In this document: in pieces, positions 16,733 to 25,969 of the stretch
How positions within the stretch are numbered: position 1 is the stretch's first letter
How the letters are laid out: every line of letters begins with the position of its first letter
NCBI GenBank assembly: GCA_002706095.1
Contig: PAJP01000021.1
Coordinates: forward strand, 372,001-436,000
Direction of reading: 5' to 3'
Length of the DNA: 64,000 bases
Source: Methylophaga sp.
GTDB taxonomy: Bacteria > Pseudomonadota > Gammaproteobacteria > Nitrosococcales > Methylophagaceae
Translations under genes and position numbers: made by a program
Notes under the pieces: generated by a model
Seen by the model: the letters and a program-made list of their open reading frames with translations, nothing else
Told to the model about the DNA's origin: nothing
Database searches by the model: none

Positions 16733-17226
16733 AACAAGCTGCTTTTTATTGGCCGGGCACTATCCTCGGTCTCATGTCACTGCTTTTTTTATGTGGCGAC
16801 CTCAGTGCTGAGAATGTATGTGGTGAACAGGAGACGGTTTCCTTTAGCTGCGATATTAAGGCTAAATCAGTTTCAGTGTGTGTCACTAAACAGGACACAT
16901 TAGTTTATCGTTATGGCAAACCAAATCAGATTGAGCTGGAACTTCACGCACCAGTGCAATTTAGTTCAACAGCCTATAGTGGTGGTGGCGAAGGGCGTTT
17001 ACGATTCTCAAATGGACGTTATGACTATATTGTCTATTCCGGCATTACCAATGGGGAATGGTTAGACGCTGAGGCGGGTATTAGAGAGAAGGTGGAGTTA
17101 GGCGGTATTTATGTGGTGAAAGACCAGCTTCTTCTGGCTGACCTCAAGTGCACGGCTTATTCAGATAAGCATTATATTCATAACTTGCCTGAGCATGAAG
17201 CAGAGCCTTTTATCTATTACGATTAG
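16729..17226 (+). CDS. Hypothetical secreted protein
   Basis: 165 residues with an N-terminal signal peptide (hydrophobic at about 10-23, cut near LSAEN). The mature part has several cysteines, likely forming disulfides in the periplasm. No family recognised. It is coupled to the DUF202 gene by a 4-bp overlap, so a shared envelope role is likely. A strong terminator follows. Confidence 0.75.
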   Translation: MKQAAFYWPGTILGLMSLLFLCGDLSAENVCGEQETVSFSCDIKAKSVSVCVTKQDTLVYRYGKPNQIELELHAPVQFSSTAYSGGGEGRLRFSNGRYDYIVYSGITNGEWLDAEAGIREKVELGGIYVVKDQLLLADLKCTAYSDKHYIHNLPEHEAEPFIYYD

Positions 17227-17272
17227 TTTTATTTGACCAGTGCGTGTGTGGGCCTGGCGTTGTGGCATTAAA

Positions 17273-17304
17273 AAAGCCCTGCTCAGAGCGAGCAGGGCTT
17301 TGTG
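17273..17304. terminator. Bidirectional Rho-independent terminator
   Basis: AAAGCCCTGCTC (17273-17284) pairs perfectly with GAGCAGGGCTTT (17290-17301), with A-runs before and T-runs after. It lies between convergent genes ending at 17226 and 17332. Confidence 0.9.
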
Positions 17305-17331
17305 TTTTTATATGGCAGAAAAATCGCGAGA

Positions 17332-17796
17332 CTAGAGGCCGAGTTTTTTATGTTCACCCATCATGTCTGGCTCCACTTTGCCATCGGTGAATAGTTTAAA
17401 TAGGCCTTGAATGCTTGGATCTGAAATCCAGACTTCCGCATCATCTAATTCAAAACGCATCATAAGTAGAGATGGATCCTCACGTCCTTGGTCATACCAT
17501 GATGCGGCCATTTTTGACCAGTATTTATCAATCACCGCCTCATCCGTTTCTGGCTTCAATACGCCGCGGATGGATGCAAACACCTTGTTATCTTTACTCA
17601 CAAATGTGGCTTTCGCCGGCCCACCTTCTGCTATTCGATTAGTTTTAGTCGTGTAAAACCAGAACTCACTATCGGCATTTTCATCTAATTGTGCTGTCAT
17701 GGGTTCACTGTGTTGCAGCGAGTGATCCAGCCCGATCATCAGAAAAGGACTGTCACTCATCGCTTTCCACATGGTTTTTCGAATATCGTTACTCAT
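17332..17796 (-). CDS. Pyridoxamine 5'-phosphate oxidase-fold protein (general stress protein 26 type)
   Basis: 154 residues of the split-barrel flavin-binding fold. The layout ADSEFWFYTTKTNRIAE, ATFVSKDNKVFASIRG, then KMAASWYDQG and a late AEVWISD is typical of the pyridox_ox_2/GSP26 group, which binds FMN or related cofactors and is linked to stress responses. True PNPOx activity is unlikely. AGGAG precedes the ATG. Confidence 0.82.
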   Translation of the reverse strand: MSNDIRKTMWKAMSDSPFLMIGLDHSLQHSEPMTAQLDENADSEFWFYTTKTNRIAEGGPAKATFVSKDNKVFASIRGVLKPETDEAVIDKYWSKMAASWYDQGREDPSLLMMRFELDDAEVWISDPSIQGLFKLFTDGKVEPDMMGEHKKLGL

Positions 17797-18485
17797 CTAT
17801 ATCTCCTTGACAGTGGTAAATTCAAATTCAACTAAAGATAGCAATGCACATGTTTGTATGGTGTGAAATGCTTTTTATTCATGTTATTTGATTTTGCACA
17901 CAGCTTATCTTTAGATGAATCAACGCATTGATCTGTGCGACAACTGACTACGGCTTTGATTCCAAGGAATGCTTAAATTTTTCAAAGAAGTAAGTCACAT
18001 GAGAAATGACATTGTTTATGTGAGCTTAATTCTGGCTGCTATGAACAAATAATGCGTTCTGATGATGGGAAGTGATACAGAGCCCCAGCGCGATATTGCG
18101 TGTCAGTCAGCCTCCAAACTATTCAGTCTCGAACATTTTCTATTGCGCGTATCAACACCAAGCTATAGGCCACGATTGAATAGCTCTCAGGGCTTTTATC
18201 GATGAAATACGTTGCCATTTTCAACACTTTTTAATAATTACAACTAGGTCCACCTACCCATATATTCAGTAATGTATATAAGAATACGAATATTGATATG
18301 CAATATTGCATATGTAAGTCATGATGTATATCAGAGTGGCTCCAATATTAGTGTTGATTTTTAGCCGTATTTATTGGGTTTTATCATTTATTTTTGGTAT
18401 GTCATATTGTTTAAATATATATCGATTACCATATATTAAAAATTCGTTTATTGACCTTAATTAGGTCCAAGCCTGGAATAGAGTG
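17797..18485. other. Intergenic region upstream of the ars operon
   Basis: About 690 bp with no convincing gene on either strand. It contains two dyads (18296-18313 and 18453-18467) and repeated AGGTCC motifs near 18247 and 18463. It becomes very AT-rich towards arsR. The left end carries the promoter side of the minus-strand GSP26-like gene. Confidence 0.6.
18296..18313. promoter_or_regulatory. 18-bp perfect palindrome, candidate operator
   Basis: ATATGCAATATTGCATAT is fully self-complementary and lies 173 bp before arsR in AT-rich DNA. A second, closer dyad is GACCT-TAATT-AGGTC at 18453-18467, just before the arsR Shine-Dalgarno. Either could be an ArsR binding site; the closer one is the better autoregulatory candidate. 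Confidence 0.35.
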
Positions 18486-18833
18486 ATGAGCCCAGTAGAT
18501 TTTTATAAATGTCTCTCCGATGAAACCCGTTTACGTTGTATCTTATTGATTTTCAAACAGGAAGAATTATGTGTTTGTGAATTAACAGAAGCATTAGATG
18601 AAATTCAACCAAAAATCTCCAGGCATTTAGCTCAACTCAGAAAATGTGGGCTCATACAGGATAGACGTCAGGGACAGTGGGTGTTTTATCGTATCAGTAC
18701 TGACCTTCCTCTCTGGATGGTATCTGTCATTTCAACCACCCAAATACATAATCAGCAACTTATCGATGAGGACCTGCAACGATTACAACAAATGTCTGAT
18801 CGTCCAGATAATCAAAAAAATTGCTGCGGATAA
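18486..18833 (+). CDS. arsR: ArsR-family arsenic-responsive repressor
   Basis: 115-residue winged-helix metalloregulator. The ELCVCELT motif carries Cys29 and Cys31, the arsenite-sensing pair of the alpha-3 helix type, followed by helix-turn-helix PKISRHLAQLRKCGLI and a C-terminal Cys113-Cys114. ATG 18486 follows TGGA by 8 nt and is preferred over GTG 18483. First gene of a four-gene arsenate-resistance operon, so autoregulation is expected. Confidence 0.9.
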   Translation: MSPVDFYKCLSDETRLRCILLIFKQEELCVCELTEALDEIQPKISRHLAQLRKCGLIQDRRQGQWVFYRISTDLPLWMVSVISTTQIHNQQLIDEDLQRLQQMSDRPDNQKNCCG

Positions 18834-18855
18834 CTTTTAAGAACGTTGTTAAATC

Positions 18856-19359
18856 ATGAATACACATCCTATTACATTTCTTCCCCTGCCAAGCGGCGGG
18901 CAATTTATTTTTACGCCATGTCCTGGCACAAAAGAGACTGACATAGAACAGGCTTTAGACGTTTTATATGATGCGGGAGCAACATCTGTCATAACGGCTT
19001 TACCCGATCATGAGCTTGTGGATTTAGGTGTGCCTGACTTGGGAATGTTGATCCAGAAGAAGGGGATGCACTGGTTTCAGTTACCCATCGAAGATGATAT
19101 GTCTCCAGATGCTCTTTTTTTAACGAGATTATCTCAGGTCAAAACTGAGTTACTTAAACGGTTAAAGCATACATCGACCATTGCTATTCATTGTCGTGGT
19201 GGTTCGGGTAGAACAGGATTGATCGCCGCCATACTTTTACTGGAGATGGGTATGGAGTGGAAAGAGGTTAAGGAGCTTGTTCAGTCTGTAAGACCCCGTG
19301 CTTTAACAGCAACGGCACATCTGAATTTCTTAGAAAAATACTACGCAATTAAGGATTAA
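18856..19359 (+). CDS. Dual-specificity/tyrosine phosphatase-like protein in ars operon
   Basis: 167-residue cysteine phosphatase with the complete signature [10 protein letters not shown] (nucleophile Cys113, Arg119) and a candidate general-acid region at 76-80 (IEDDM). It resembles the cyclin-dependent kinase inhibitor 3/DSP branch rather than the ArsC arsenate reductases. It ends 2 bp before the GAPDH gene, so it is co-translated with the arsenate-efflux pair. Its role there is unproven. It might supply or trim a phosphorylated intermediate, or act as an arsenate-related enzyme. Confidence 0.85.
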   Translation: MNTHPITFLPLPSGGQFIFTPCPGTKETDIEQALDVLYDAGATSVITALPDHELVDLGVPDLGMLIQKKGMHWFQLPIEDDMSPDALFLTRLSQVKTELLKRLKHTSTIAIHCRGGSGRTGLIAAILLLEMGMEWKEVKELVQSVRPRALTATAHLNFLEKYYAIKD

Positions 19360-19361
19360 AT

Positions 19362-20372
19362 ATGACAATCAAAGTCGGTATTAATGGGTTTGGTCGAATC
19401 GGTCGCTTAGCTTTAAGAGCTGCATTTGATTGGGATGATATTGAGTTTGTTCAGATTAATGATCCTGCTGCAAATGCAGATACATTGGCTCATTTACTCA
19501 ACTTCGACTCAGTCCAAGGTACTTGGCATCATGAGGCGATGTCTGAAGATAATGTCATTCACATCAATGGTAAAAACATCATCTGCAGTCAGAATAAAAG
19601 CATCGCTGAGACTGACTGGTCATCCTGTGATGTTGTGATTGAAGCCAGTGGCAAAATGAAAAGCAAGGCCATCCTTCAAGATTATTTGAAACAAGGCGTA
19701 AAGCGTGTCGTTGTGACGGCGCCCGTGAAGGAAGAGGGCGTCTTAAATGTCGTGATGGGTGTCAATGATGATAGTTATGACAAAAACCGCCATCAAATTG
19801 TGACAGCCGCTTCATGCACAACAAACTCTCTTGCGCCTGTGGTCAAAGTTATTCACGATAAGTTAGGTATTAAACATGGCTCTATAACGACCATTCATAA
19901 CATTACCAATACCCAGACGATCATTGATGCACCACATAAAGACTTACGTCGCGCACGGTCATGTGGCACTAGCTTGATTCCAACAACAACAGGTTCAGCA
20001 ACGGCGATTACAGAAATTTTTCCTGAGTTAAAAGGGCGTCTTAATGGGCATGCTGTACGTGTGCCGCTAACCAATGCCTCGCTAACAGACTGTGTGTTTG
20101 AGGTTGAGCGTGCAACAACAGCTGATGAAGTCAACCGTTTATTAAAAGAAGCGGCTGATGGAGAGCTGAACGGTATTTTAGGTTATGAACAGCGCCCTCT
20201 GGTATCGATAGATTACAAAGGTGACCCGCGTTCAAGCATTGTTGATGCCTTATCCACCATGGTCGTCAATCACACGCAGGTGAAGATTTACGCCTGGTAT
20301 GACAACGAGTGGGGCTATGCTAACCGTACTGCTGAGTTAGTGCGTTTGGTCGGTCGCCAGGATTCGGAGTAA
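19362..20372 (+). CDS. ArsJ-associated glyceraldehyde-3-phosphate dehydrogenase
   Basis: GAPDH homologue, 336 residues. Rossmann start [11 protein letters not shown], catalytic Cys152 in ASCTTNS, and C-terminal [11 protein letters not shown]. In ars operons this enzyme uses arsenate in place of phosphate to make 1-arseno-3-phosphoglycerate, which ArsJ exports. The location directly before arsJ supports that role over housekeeping glycolysis. AAGGA precedes the ATG. Confidence 0.92.
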   Translation: MTIKVGINGFGRIGRLALRAAFDWDDIEFVQINDPAANADTLAHLLNFDSVQGTWHHEAMSEDNVIHINGKNIICSQNKSIAETDWSSCDVVIEASGKMKSKAILQDYLKQGVKRVVVTAPVKEEGVLNVVMGVNDDSYDKNRHQIVTAASCTTNSLAPVVKVIHDKLGIKHGSITTIHNITNTQTIIDAPHKDLRRARSCGTSLIPTTTGSATAITEIFPELKGRLNGHAVRVPLTNASLTDCVFEVERATTADEVNRLLKEAADGELNGILGYEQRPLVSIDYKGDPRSSIVDALSTMVVNHTQVKIYAWYDNEWGYANRTAELVRLVGRQDSE

Positions 20373-20378
20373 CCATCA

Positions 20379-21608
20379 ATGACAGCCTTGGCTAAGCTAT
20401 CTGACGAGATTCGCCAGTATCTTATTATCACCACAAACTACTGGGCTTTTACCTTAACTGACGGTGCATTACGCATGTTAGTGGTATTGCATTTTTATAG
20501 TTTGGGTTACAGCCCATTGCAGATCGCCATGCTCTTCTTGTTTTACGAGATTTTTGGGGTGATCACTAATCTCGTTGGAGGGTGGCTAGGCGCACATATT
20601 GGCCTGAATAAAACGATGAATATAGGGCTGCTGCTACAAGTTGTCGCCTTATCTATGCTACTTGTGCCGAGTGAATGGTTAACTGTTATTTGGGTCATGG
20701 CGGCACAGGCCTTATCCGGTGTCGCCAAAGACTTAAATAAAATGAGTGCCAAAAGTGCCATCAAGTTACTGGTGCCAAAAGAGGAAAATGGTCAGCTTTA
20801 TAAATGGGTTGCTGCGTTAACCGGGTCAAAAAATGCATTAAAAGGCGTGGGCTTTTTTCTCGGAGGCGGGCTGCTCACGCTGATTGGATTTAAAGGGGCG
20901 GTCTTAGTGATGGCCCTTGGATTAATGATGGTTTGGATATTTAGTCTGTTTTCTCTTAAACAAGAGCTAGGCAGAGCTAAAAATAAGCCTAAATTTAGTC
21001 ATGTTTTTTCTAAAAGCCAGTCAGTTAACGTGCTTTCTGCCGCCAGAATGTTTTTATTTGGTTCACGGGATGTCTGGTTTGTTGTGGCCTTACCCGTTTA
21101 TTTATCTACCAGCTTTGGTTGGGATCACTGGTATGTAGGCGGTTTTTTGGCTTTATGGGTGATAGGTTACGGTGCGGTACAAGGGTTTACACCTAGATTA
21201 ACGACCCGCTCTAAAACGAGACTTCCAGATGGCAAAGATGCCTTGTTTTGGGCGCTCGCCTTAAGTTTAATTCCAGTAATGATCGCAGTCGCACTGACCT
21301 ATAACTGGCATAAAGAGCTGGTACTGATAGTGGGGCTGATGATCTTTGGTGTTTTATTTGCCATTAATTCAGCTTTGCATAGTTATCTGATTGTCAGTTA
21401 TGCAGGTGAAGACGGCGTATCACTTGATGTCGGCTTTTATTACATGGCAAATGCCATGGGCAGGTTAATAGGTACGGTGCTTTCAGGCTGGCTCTACCAG
21501 TCTTATGGTTTAGGGTTTTGTTTATGGGTGTCTGCTTTATTTATCGTCATAACAGCCGTGATATCGCTGTATTTACCCAAACATAAACGAACAAGTGCCA
21601 GTATTTAA
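20379..21608 (+). CDS. arsJ: Organoarsenical efflux MFS permease ArsJ
   Basis: 409-residue major-facilitator protein with about 12 helices. Family features include the N-terminal TNYWAFTLTDGALRMLVVLH and the loop GVAKDLNKMSAKSAIK. It exports 1-arseno-3-phosphoglycerate made by the upstream GAPDH, so the pair confers arsenate resistance without reduction. It begins 6 bp after the GAPDH stop. No arsC, arsB or acr3 lies nearby. Confidence 0.92.
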   Translation: MTALAKLSDEIRQYLIITTNYWAFTLTDGALRMLVVLHFYSLGYSPLQIAMLFLFYEIFGVITNLVGGWLGAHIGLNKTMNIGLLLQVVALSMLLVPSEWLTVIWVMAAQALSGVAKDLNKMSAKSAIKLLVPKEENGQLYKWVAALTGSKNALKGVGFFLGGGLLTLIGFKGAVLVMALGLMMVWIFSLFSLKQELGRAKNKPKFSHVFSKSQSVNVLSAARMFLFGSRDVWFVVALPVYLSTSFGWDHWYVGGFLALWVIGYGAVQGFTPRLTTRSKTRLPDGKDALFWALALSLIPVMIAVALTYNWHKELVLIVGLMIFGVLFAINSALHSYLIVSYAGEDGVSLDVGFYYMANAMGRLIGTVLSGWLYQSYGLGFCLWVSALFIVITAVISLYLPKHKRTSASI

Positions 21609-21736
21609 CATCAGAGAACGCACATCATAATGTAGAAGTGTGATCGAGAAAGGATTAAAGGGACTTTTTATTTTAGAGTGTCGTTTTATAGACGCTCAAG
21701 TTTGTCTCTTCACATAGAAAAGACAGTTTCTCTCCT

Positions 21737-21756
21737 ATAGTTAGCCAACGAACTAT
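21737..21756. promoter_or_regulatory. Dyad upstream of the OYE gene
   Basis: ATAGTT (21737-21742) and AACTAT (21751-21756) are perfect inverted halves separated by 8 bp, about 50 bp before the start codon. A plausible operator for a TetR- or LysR-type regulator; no regulator gene is adjacent. Confidence 0.3.
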
Positions 21757-21807
21757 TTGATGACTTTGTTATCAAACTGATCATCTGGACAACAAAGGAG
21801 GAAGTAT

Positions 21808-22896
21808 ATGAATGACTTATTCAGTCCTGTGAAGATGGGCTCGGTGGAACTCAAAAACGGCATTTTTATGGCCCCACTAACACGAAACAGAGCCCATGAT
21901 GATACGGATATCCCCAATGATCTCGCCATCACATACTATTCACAACGTGCCAGTGCTGGTCTCATCATTGCTGAAGGCACGCAAATCAGCAAGATGGGTA
22001 AAGGCTATATCAAGACCCCTGGTATTTACTCTGACGAACAAGTAGCAAAATGGAAAGAAATCACGGATGCCGTTCACGACAAAGGTGGAAAGATTTTCTT
22101 ACAACTCTGGCATGTTGGCCGAATCAGTTATCACTCGGTACTCCCTGAAGGCGAGCAACCTTTAGCCCCATCAGCAATTCGCGCTGAAGCAGAAACATTC
22201 GTCGATGGGCAAATGGTGGATGTATCTGAGCCACGAGCCATGACCGCTGATGATATTAATAATCTGATTGAAGAATACAAAACAGCTGCTCGTAATGCAG
22301 ACAAAGCAGGCTTTGATGGCGTAGAAATTCATGCTGCCAACGGATATCTGTTGAATCAGTTCATCTGTGACAGCAGTAACCAGCGTACAGATAATTATGG
22401 TGGTTCCGTCGAGAACCGTATTCGTCTGGTTAATCAAGTAGTTGAGGCTGTGCTTGAAGTGATGGATGCTGGCCGCGTTGGTATTCGATTATCACCTACC
22501 GGTACTTTCAACGATGTCAGTGACAGTGATCCACTCACTACATACAGTGCGCTCATCAAACAGCTTAACGAGCATAAGTTAGCTTATGTCCACATCGTTG
22601 AGCGTTTTCCTGGCATTGATGTAAGTAATGAAGACTTATACATCGTTGAGCAGATAATCAAACAGTGGCAGGGCTTTTACATTGCCAATGGTGACTACAA
22701 TCTGCTGACAGCACAGGATGCGGTGAAAAGCCAACGTGCTAATGCTGTAGCGTTTGGTCGTCAATATATTGCTAACCCGGATCTGGTGGAACGCCTCAAA
22801 GCCGGCGCTGCACTGAACACGCCTGATCAAAATACTTTCTATGGTGGTGGTGCTGAAGGCTACACCGATTATCCATTTCTGGAGGATGCTCGTTAA
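21808..22896 (+). CDS. nemA: Old Yellow Enzyme family FMN reductase (NemA-like)
   Basis: 362-residue TIM-barrel flavoenzyme of the NemA/OYE group, reducing activated C=C bonds, N-ethylmaleimide, nitrate esters and quinone-like electrophiles with NAD(P)H. Start block LFSPVKMGSVELKN, PLTRNRA, the ligand motif EIHAANGYLLNQF (His and Asn contact the substrate), NYGGSVENR and C-terminal AFGRQYIANPDL. A strong AAGGAGG precedes the ATG. It is followed 51 bp later by an aldehyde dehydrogenase in the same direction, a likely detoxification pair. Confidence 0.9.
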   Translation: MNDLFSPVKMGSVELKNGIFMAPLTRNRAHDDTDIPNDLAITYYSQRASAGLIIAEGTQISKMGKGYIKTPGIYSDEQVAKWKEITDAVHDKGGKIFLQLWHVGRISYHSVLPEGEQPLAPSAIRAEAETFVDGQMVDVSEPRAMTADDINNLIEEYKTAARNADKAGFDGVEIHAANGYLLNQFICDSSNQRTDNYGGSVENRIRLVNQVVEAVLEVMDAGRVGIRLSPTGTFNDVSDSDPLTTYSALIKQLNEHKLAYVHIVERFPGIDVSNEDLYIVEQIIKQWQGFYIANGDYNLLTAQDAVKSQRANAVAFGRQYIANPDLVERLKAGAALNTPDQNTFYGGGAEGYTDYPFLEDAR

Positions 22897-22947
22897 TTTC
22901 CAATCTGCAATCAACGCGAATTTTCTTACTATCAAAGAGGATAAAAT

Positions 22948-24357
22948 ATGACTCAAGCAGAATTGAAAACAACCGCTATTTCTCGTCAAACAATTGATAG
23001 CTATAACCCTGCCACAGAAGAGGTGTATAAAACCTACTATCTGCATACCAAGCAGGAAGCAGAAGCGTTAATTGATGATTCTCATAAAGCCTTTCAGCAC
23101 TGGAGAGACACCTCACTTGAAGAGCGTGCCAGCATTATCAAAAAAATCGCTGAATTGCTCCGTCGTGACAAAGCTAAATTAGCTCAAATGATGGCTAAAC
23201 AAATGGGTAAACCCTTAGCACTAGGCGAAGGTGAAGCCGAGCAGTGTGCTGCTATCTGTGAATATACCGCTGAGCATGGCATTGACGCTCTGGCTGATGA
23301 AGAGCGTGACATCGCTGTAGGTAAGAAAGGCATTATTACCTATCAGCCTGAAGGCGTGATCTTAGGCATGCAGCCTTGGAATTTCCCCCTTTATCAATGT
23401 ATCCGCTACAGCATTGCGGTGATTATGGCGGGTAATACGACAGTGTTTAAGCATGATGAGTCCTGCTTTGAAACAGCAGAGGCCATTCAGAAGATTTATG
23501 AAGAAGCGGGTTTACCCAAGGGCGTATTCAGCTGCCTATTTGTTGATGGTGAAACGGCAGATGAATTGATTGCTCATCCTCATATTCGGGGTGTGACGTT
23601 TACAGGTAGTGCTCGTATCGGTCGACTGATTGCCAAAATTTCTGGCGAGCATCTGAAGAAAAATGTACTGGAACTGGGTGGGAGTGACGCCTATATTGTT
23701 CTGAAAGATGCCGATATCGATCTGGCCGTCAAAACCTGTGTTCAGGGACGTGTCATGAATAGTGGTCAAACCTGTATTGCAGCGAAACGGTTTATTATTG
23801 AAGCCCCTGTCTATGAAGAGTTCAGAGATAAATATGTCGCGGCAATGAAACAGCTGACCTTTGGTGACCCAACCAATAGTGATCATGATATGGGACCATT
23901 GGCACGTGTTGATCTGCGTGACAAGCTGCATCAGCAGGTTCAGGAGTCGGTGATGAAAGGGGCCACATGCTTATGTGGTGGTGAAGTACCTGACCAAAAA
24001 GGTGCCTATTACCCAGCCACGGTATTGGAAAACATCCAAGCTGGCAGTCCGGCGTATGACGATGAGTTATTTGGCCCGGTGGCTGCGTTATTCAAAGTCG
24101 CTGATGAAGCTGAAGCCATTGAGCTTGCTAATGACCACCGATATGGACTTGGTGGCGGCATTTTCTCTAAAGATGAGGAGCGTGCTATTCGTATTGCCCG
24201 TGAACAACTCGATACGGGCATGGTGAACATTAATGGTTACGCTGGTCCTCAAGCCAATATGCCTTTCGGTGGTGTAAAAGAAAGTGGCTATGGTCGTGAG
24301 CACGGAGGCTTTGGTATAAAAGAATTTGTGAATGCGAAGTCGTTATTTGTTGCATAA
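22948..24357 (+). CDS. NAD(P)+-dependent aldehyde dehydrogenase (succinate-semialdehyde type, Sad/YneI-like)
   Basis: 469-residue ALDH. Motifs: MQPWNFPLYQ, the catalytic Glu in LELGGSDAY, Cys276 in NSGQTCIAAKRF, and PFGGVKESGYGRE near the end. The pattern is closest to the succinate-semialdehyde dehydrogenase branch of the YneI type. The preferred aldehyde is not certain from sequence. The canonical cofactor-lysine region reads FKHDES, and Lys is retained. A strong terminator follows. Confidence 0.88.
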   Translation: MTQAELKTTAISRQTIDSYNPATEEVYKTYYLHTKQEAEALIDDSHKAFQHWRDTSLEERASIIKKIAELLRRDKAKLAQMMAKQMGKPLALGEGEAEQCAAICEYTAEHGIDALADEERDIAVGKKGIITYQPEGVILGMQPWNFPLYQCIRYSIAVIMAGNTTVFKHDESCFETAEAIQKIYEEAGLPKGVFSCLFVDGETADELIAHPHIRGVTFTGSARIGRLIAKISGEHLKKNVLELGGSDAYIVLKDADIDLAVKTCVQGRVMNSGQTCIAAKRFIIEAPVYEEFRDKYVAAMKQLTFGDPTNSDHDMGPLARVDLRDKLHQQVQESVMKGATCLCGGEVPDQKGAYYPATVLENIQAGSPAYDDELFGPVAALFKVADEAEAIELANDHRYGLGGGIFSKDEERAIRIAREQLDTGMVNINGYAGPQANMPFGGVKESGYGREHGGFGIKEFVNAKSLFVA

Positions 24358-24387
24358 ACCACTGACTGCATTACATTGAAAGAAATG

Positions 24388-24422
24388 AATCCCGGACCAG
24401 CTTGTTGGTCCGGGATTTTTTT
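24388..24422 (+). terminator. Rho-independent terminator
   Basis: AATCCCGGACCA (24388-24399) pairs with TGGTCCGGGATT (24406-24417), followed by a T-run. It ends the OYE-ALDH unit and faces the convergent emrB. Confidence 0.92.
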
Positions 24423-24442
24423 ATCACACGATGTTGTTTGAG

Positions 24443-25969
24443 TTAATGCACAGTGGCTGGCGAACCCACCTCTGATTTTGCAGGTTTTTGAATTAACAGC
24501 ACCATCGGTAACATGGCAAATGCCGCGAGTCCCGACAGAATAAAGGCATCCTGAAACGCTAGCATTGAGGCTTGAGCCATGACTTCATTCGCTAAAACCT
24601 TGGCCCCCATCCCTGTGTCAGGTGACAAGCCTAAAGGTGCTAAATACTGAGAGACAGCTGGGTTAAAAGGCGTGATCTGCTCTGTCAGAATGGCATAGTG
24701 AAGATTGGTTCTGCGAGCAAGTTGCCAGCCAATAATGGCGATACCGACTGATGAACCAAGCGAACGCATCACACTATATATGCCAGAAGCTTCATCTTGT
24801 TTTTCTGAGGAAATATTCTGGAAAGCCAGTGTCGACATAGGCACGAAAAACAGCCCCATACCTAACCCTGAGATAACTCCCGGCCAGGCAAGCTGCCAAA
24901 AACTCACGTCAAGGTTCAAGTTAGCCAGCATGACATTCCCCGTACCCGTGAGAATCAAACCGATGGCTAATAACATCCGTGGATCAAACCGGTTTACTAG
25001 AAATGAGCCGGTCACCACCATAGAAAAACCAGCCGCAATACCACGTGGAATAAATAATTGGCCTGATTCCAGCACAGGGTAATCCAATAGTCCCTGAACA
25101 AATAAAGGCAAAATAGCAATGGCCCCAAACATGGAGATACCAAAACCAACGATGGCGACATTGCCCGCGGCAAAGCTTCTATCTTTCAGTAGTGAAAAAT
25201 CGATGATATTCAGATTACGCCCCATGCCACGCACAAAGAAAATAAAGCCGGTGACAGCTGAGACAATGGCGGTCACCTGAATCAGGTGAGAATCGAACCA
25301 ATCATGACTTTCGCCTAAGTCCAGGGTCATTTGTAAGGCACCTATAGCCGTGACCATTAACAATAGCCCCACCCAGTCAATATCAACCGCTTGTGTCTCT
25401 TCTTTTTTGAGTTCGCCACTGACCATTAATAAAGCAATAAAGGCAATCGGCATATTGACGTAAAACACTGCACGCCAGGAAAAATGCTCAGTTAAAATCG
25501 CACCGATGGTGGGGCCGAGTACAGGAGCGACAATCACACCTAAACCAAATATCGCCATAGCCTGACCGCGTTTCTCTCTTGGAAAGCTGGTAAATAATAT
25601 GGCTTGAGATAAGGGGATGAGAAAGGCGCCAAAAAAGCCCTGACCTAAACGGAAAAACACCAGCATTTCGAAGGTTTGTGCCATGCCGCCCAATGCTGAG
25701 AAAAACGCGAACCCCACAATGGCAGAGATAATTAACCGACGACGGCCAAACTTACGTGATAACAAGCCTGTGAGAGGCATGACGGCAATCGAGGCAACAA
25801 TGTAGCTAGTGACGATCCAAACGGTTTGATCACTGGTGATGCCAAATGCCGCTTTAATGTGAGGTAAAGCGACATTAACGATGGTGGTATCAAGCACTTC
25901 AAGTACAGCCGTGAGCACCACCGCAAAGACGATTAACCAGTGAACAGGCTGGTTTTCGCTCTCAGTCAT
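24443..25969 (-). CDS. emrB: DHA2-family multidrug efflux MFS transporter EmrB
   Basis: 508-residue drug:H+ antiporter with about 14 helices. Motif block LEVLDTTIVNVALPHI near the N-terminus, the SRKFGRRRL loop, and motif C-like GVIVAPVLGPTIGA. It partners with the HlyD-type EmrA encoded just upstream, whose 3' end overlaps this start by 8 bp. The pair would pump hydrophobic drugs or uncouplers across both membranes with an outer-membrane TolC encoded elsewhere. Confidence 0.92.
   Translation of the reverse strand: MTESENQPVHWLIVFAVVLTAVLEVLDTTIVNVALPHIKAAFGITSDQTVWIVTSYIVASIAVMPLTGLLSRKFGRRRLIISAIVGFAFFSALGGMAQTFEMLVFFRLGQGFFGAFLIPLSQAILFTSFPREKRGQAMAIFGLGVIVAPVLGPTIGAILTEHFSWRAVFYVNMPIAFIALLMVSGELKKEETQAVDIDWVGLLLMVTAIGALQMTLDLGESHDWFDSHLIQVTAIVSAVTGFIFFVRGMGRNLNIIDFSLLKDRSFAAGNVAIVGFGISMFGAIAILPLFVQGLLDYPVLESGQLFIPRGIAAGFSMVVTGSFLVNRFDPRMLLAIGLILTGTGNVMLANLNLDVSFWQLAWPGVISGLGMGLFFVPMSTLAFQNISSEKQDEASGIYSVMRSLGSSVGIAIIGWQLARRTNLHYAILTEQITPFNPAVSQYLAPLGLSPDTGMGAKVLANEVMAQASMLAFQDAFILSGLAAFAMLPMVLLIQKPAKSEVGSPATVH

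Noticed and set aside
23440-23470. Aldehyde dehydrogenase as an inactive homologue because of FKHDES
   Set aside because: The cofactor lysine, catalytic Glu and Cys276 are all kept; the variation is within family range.
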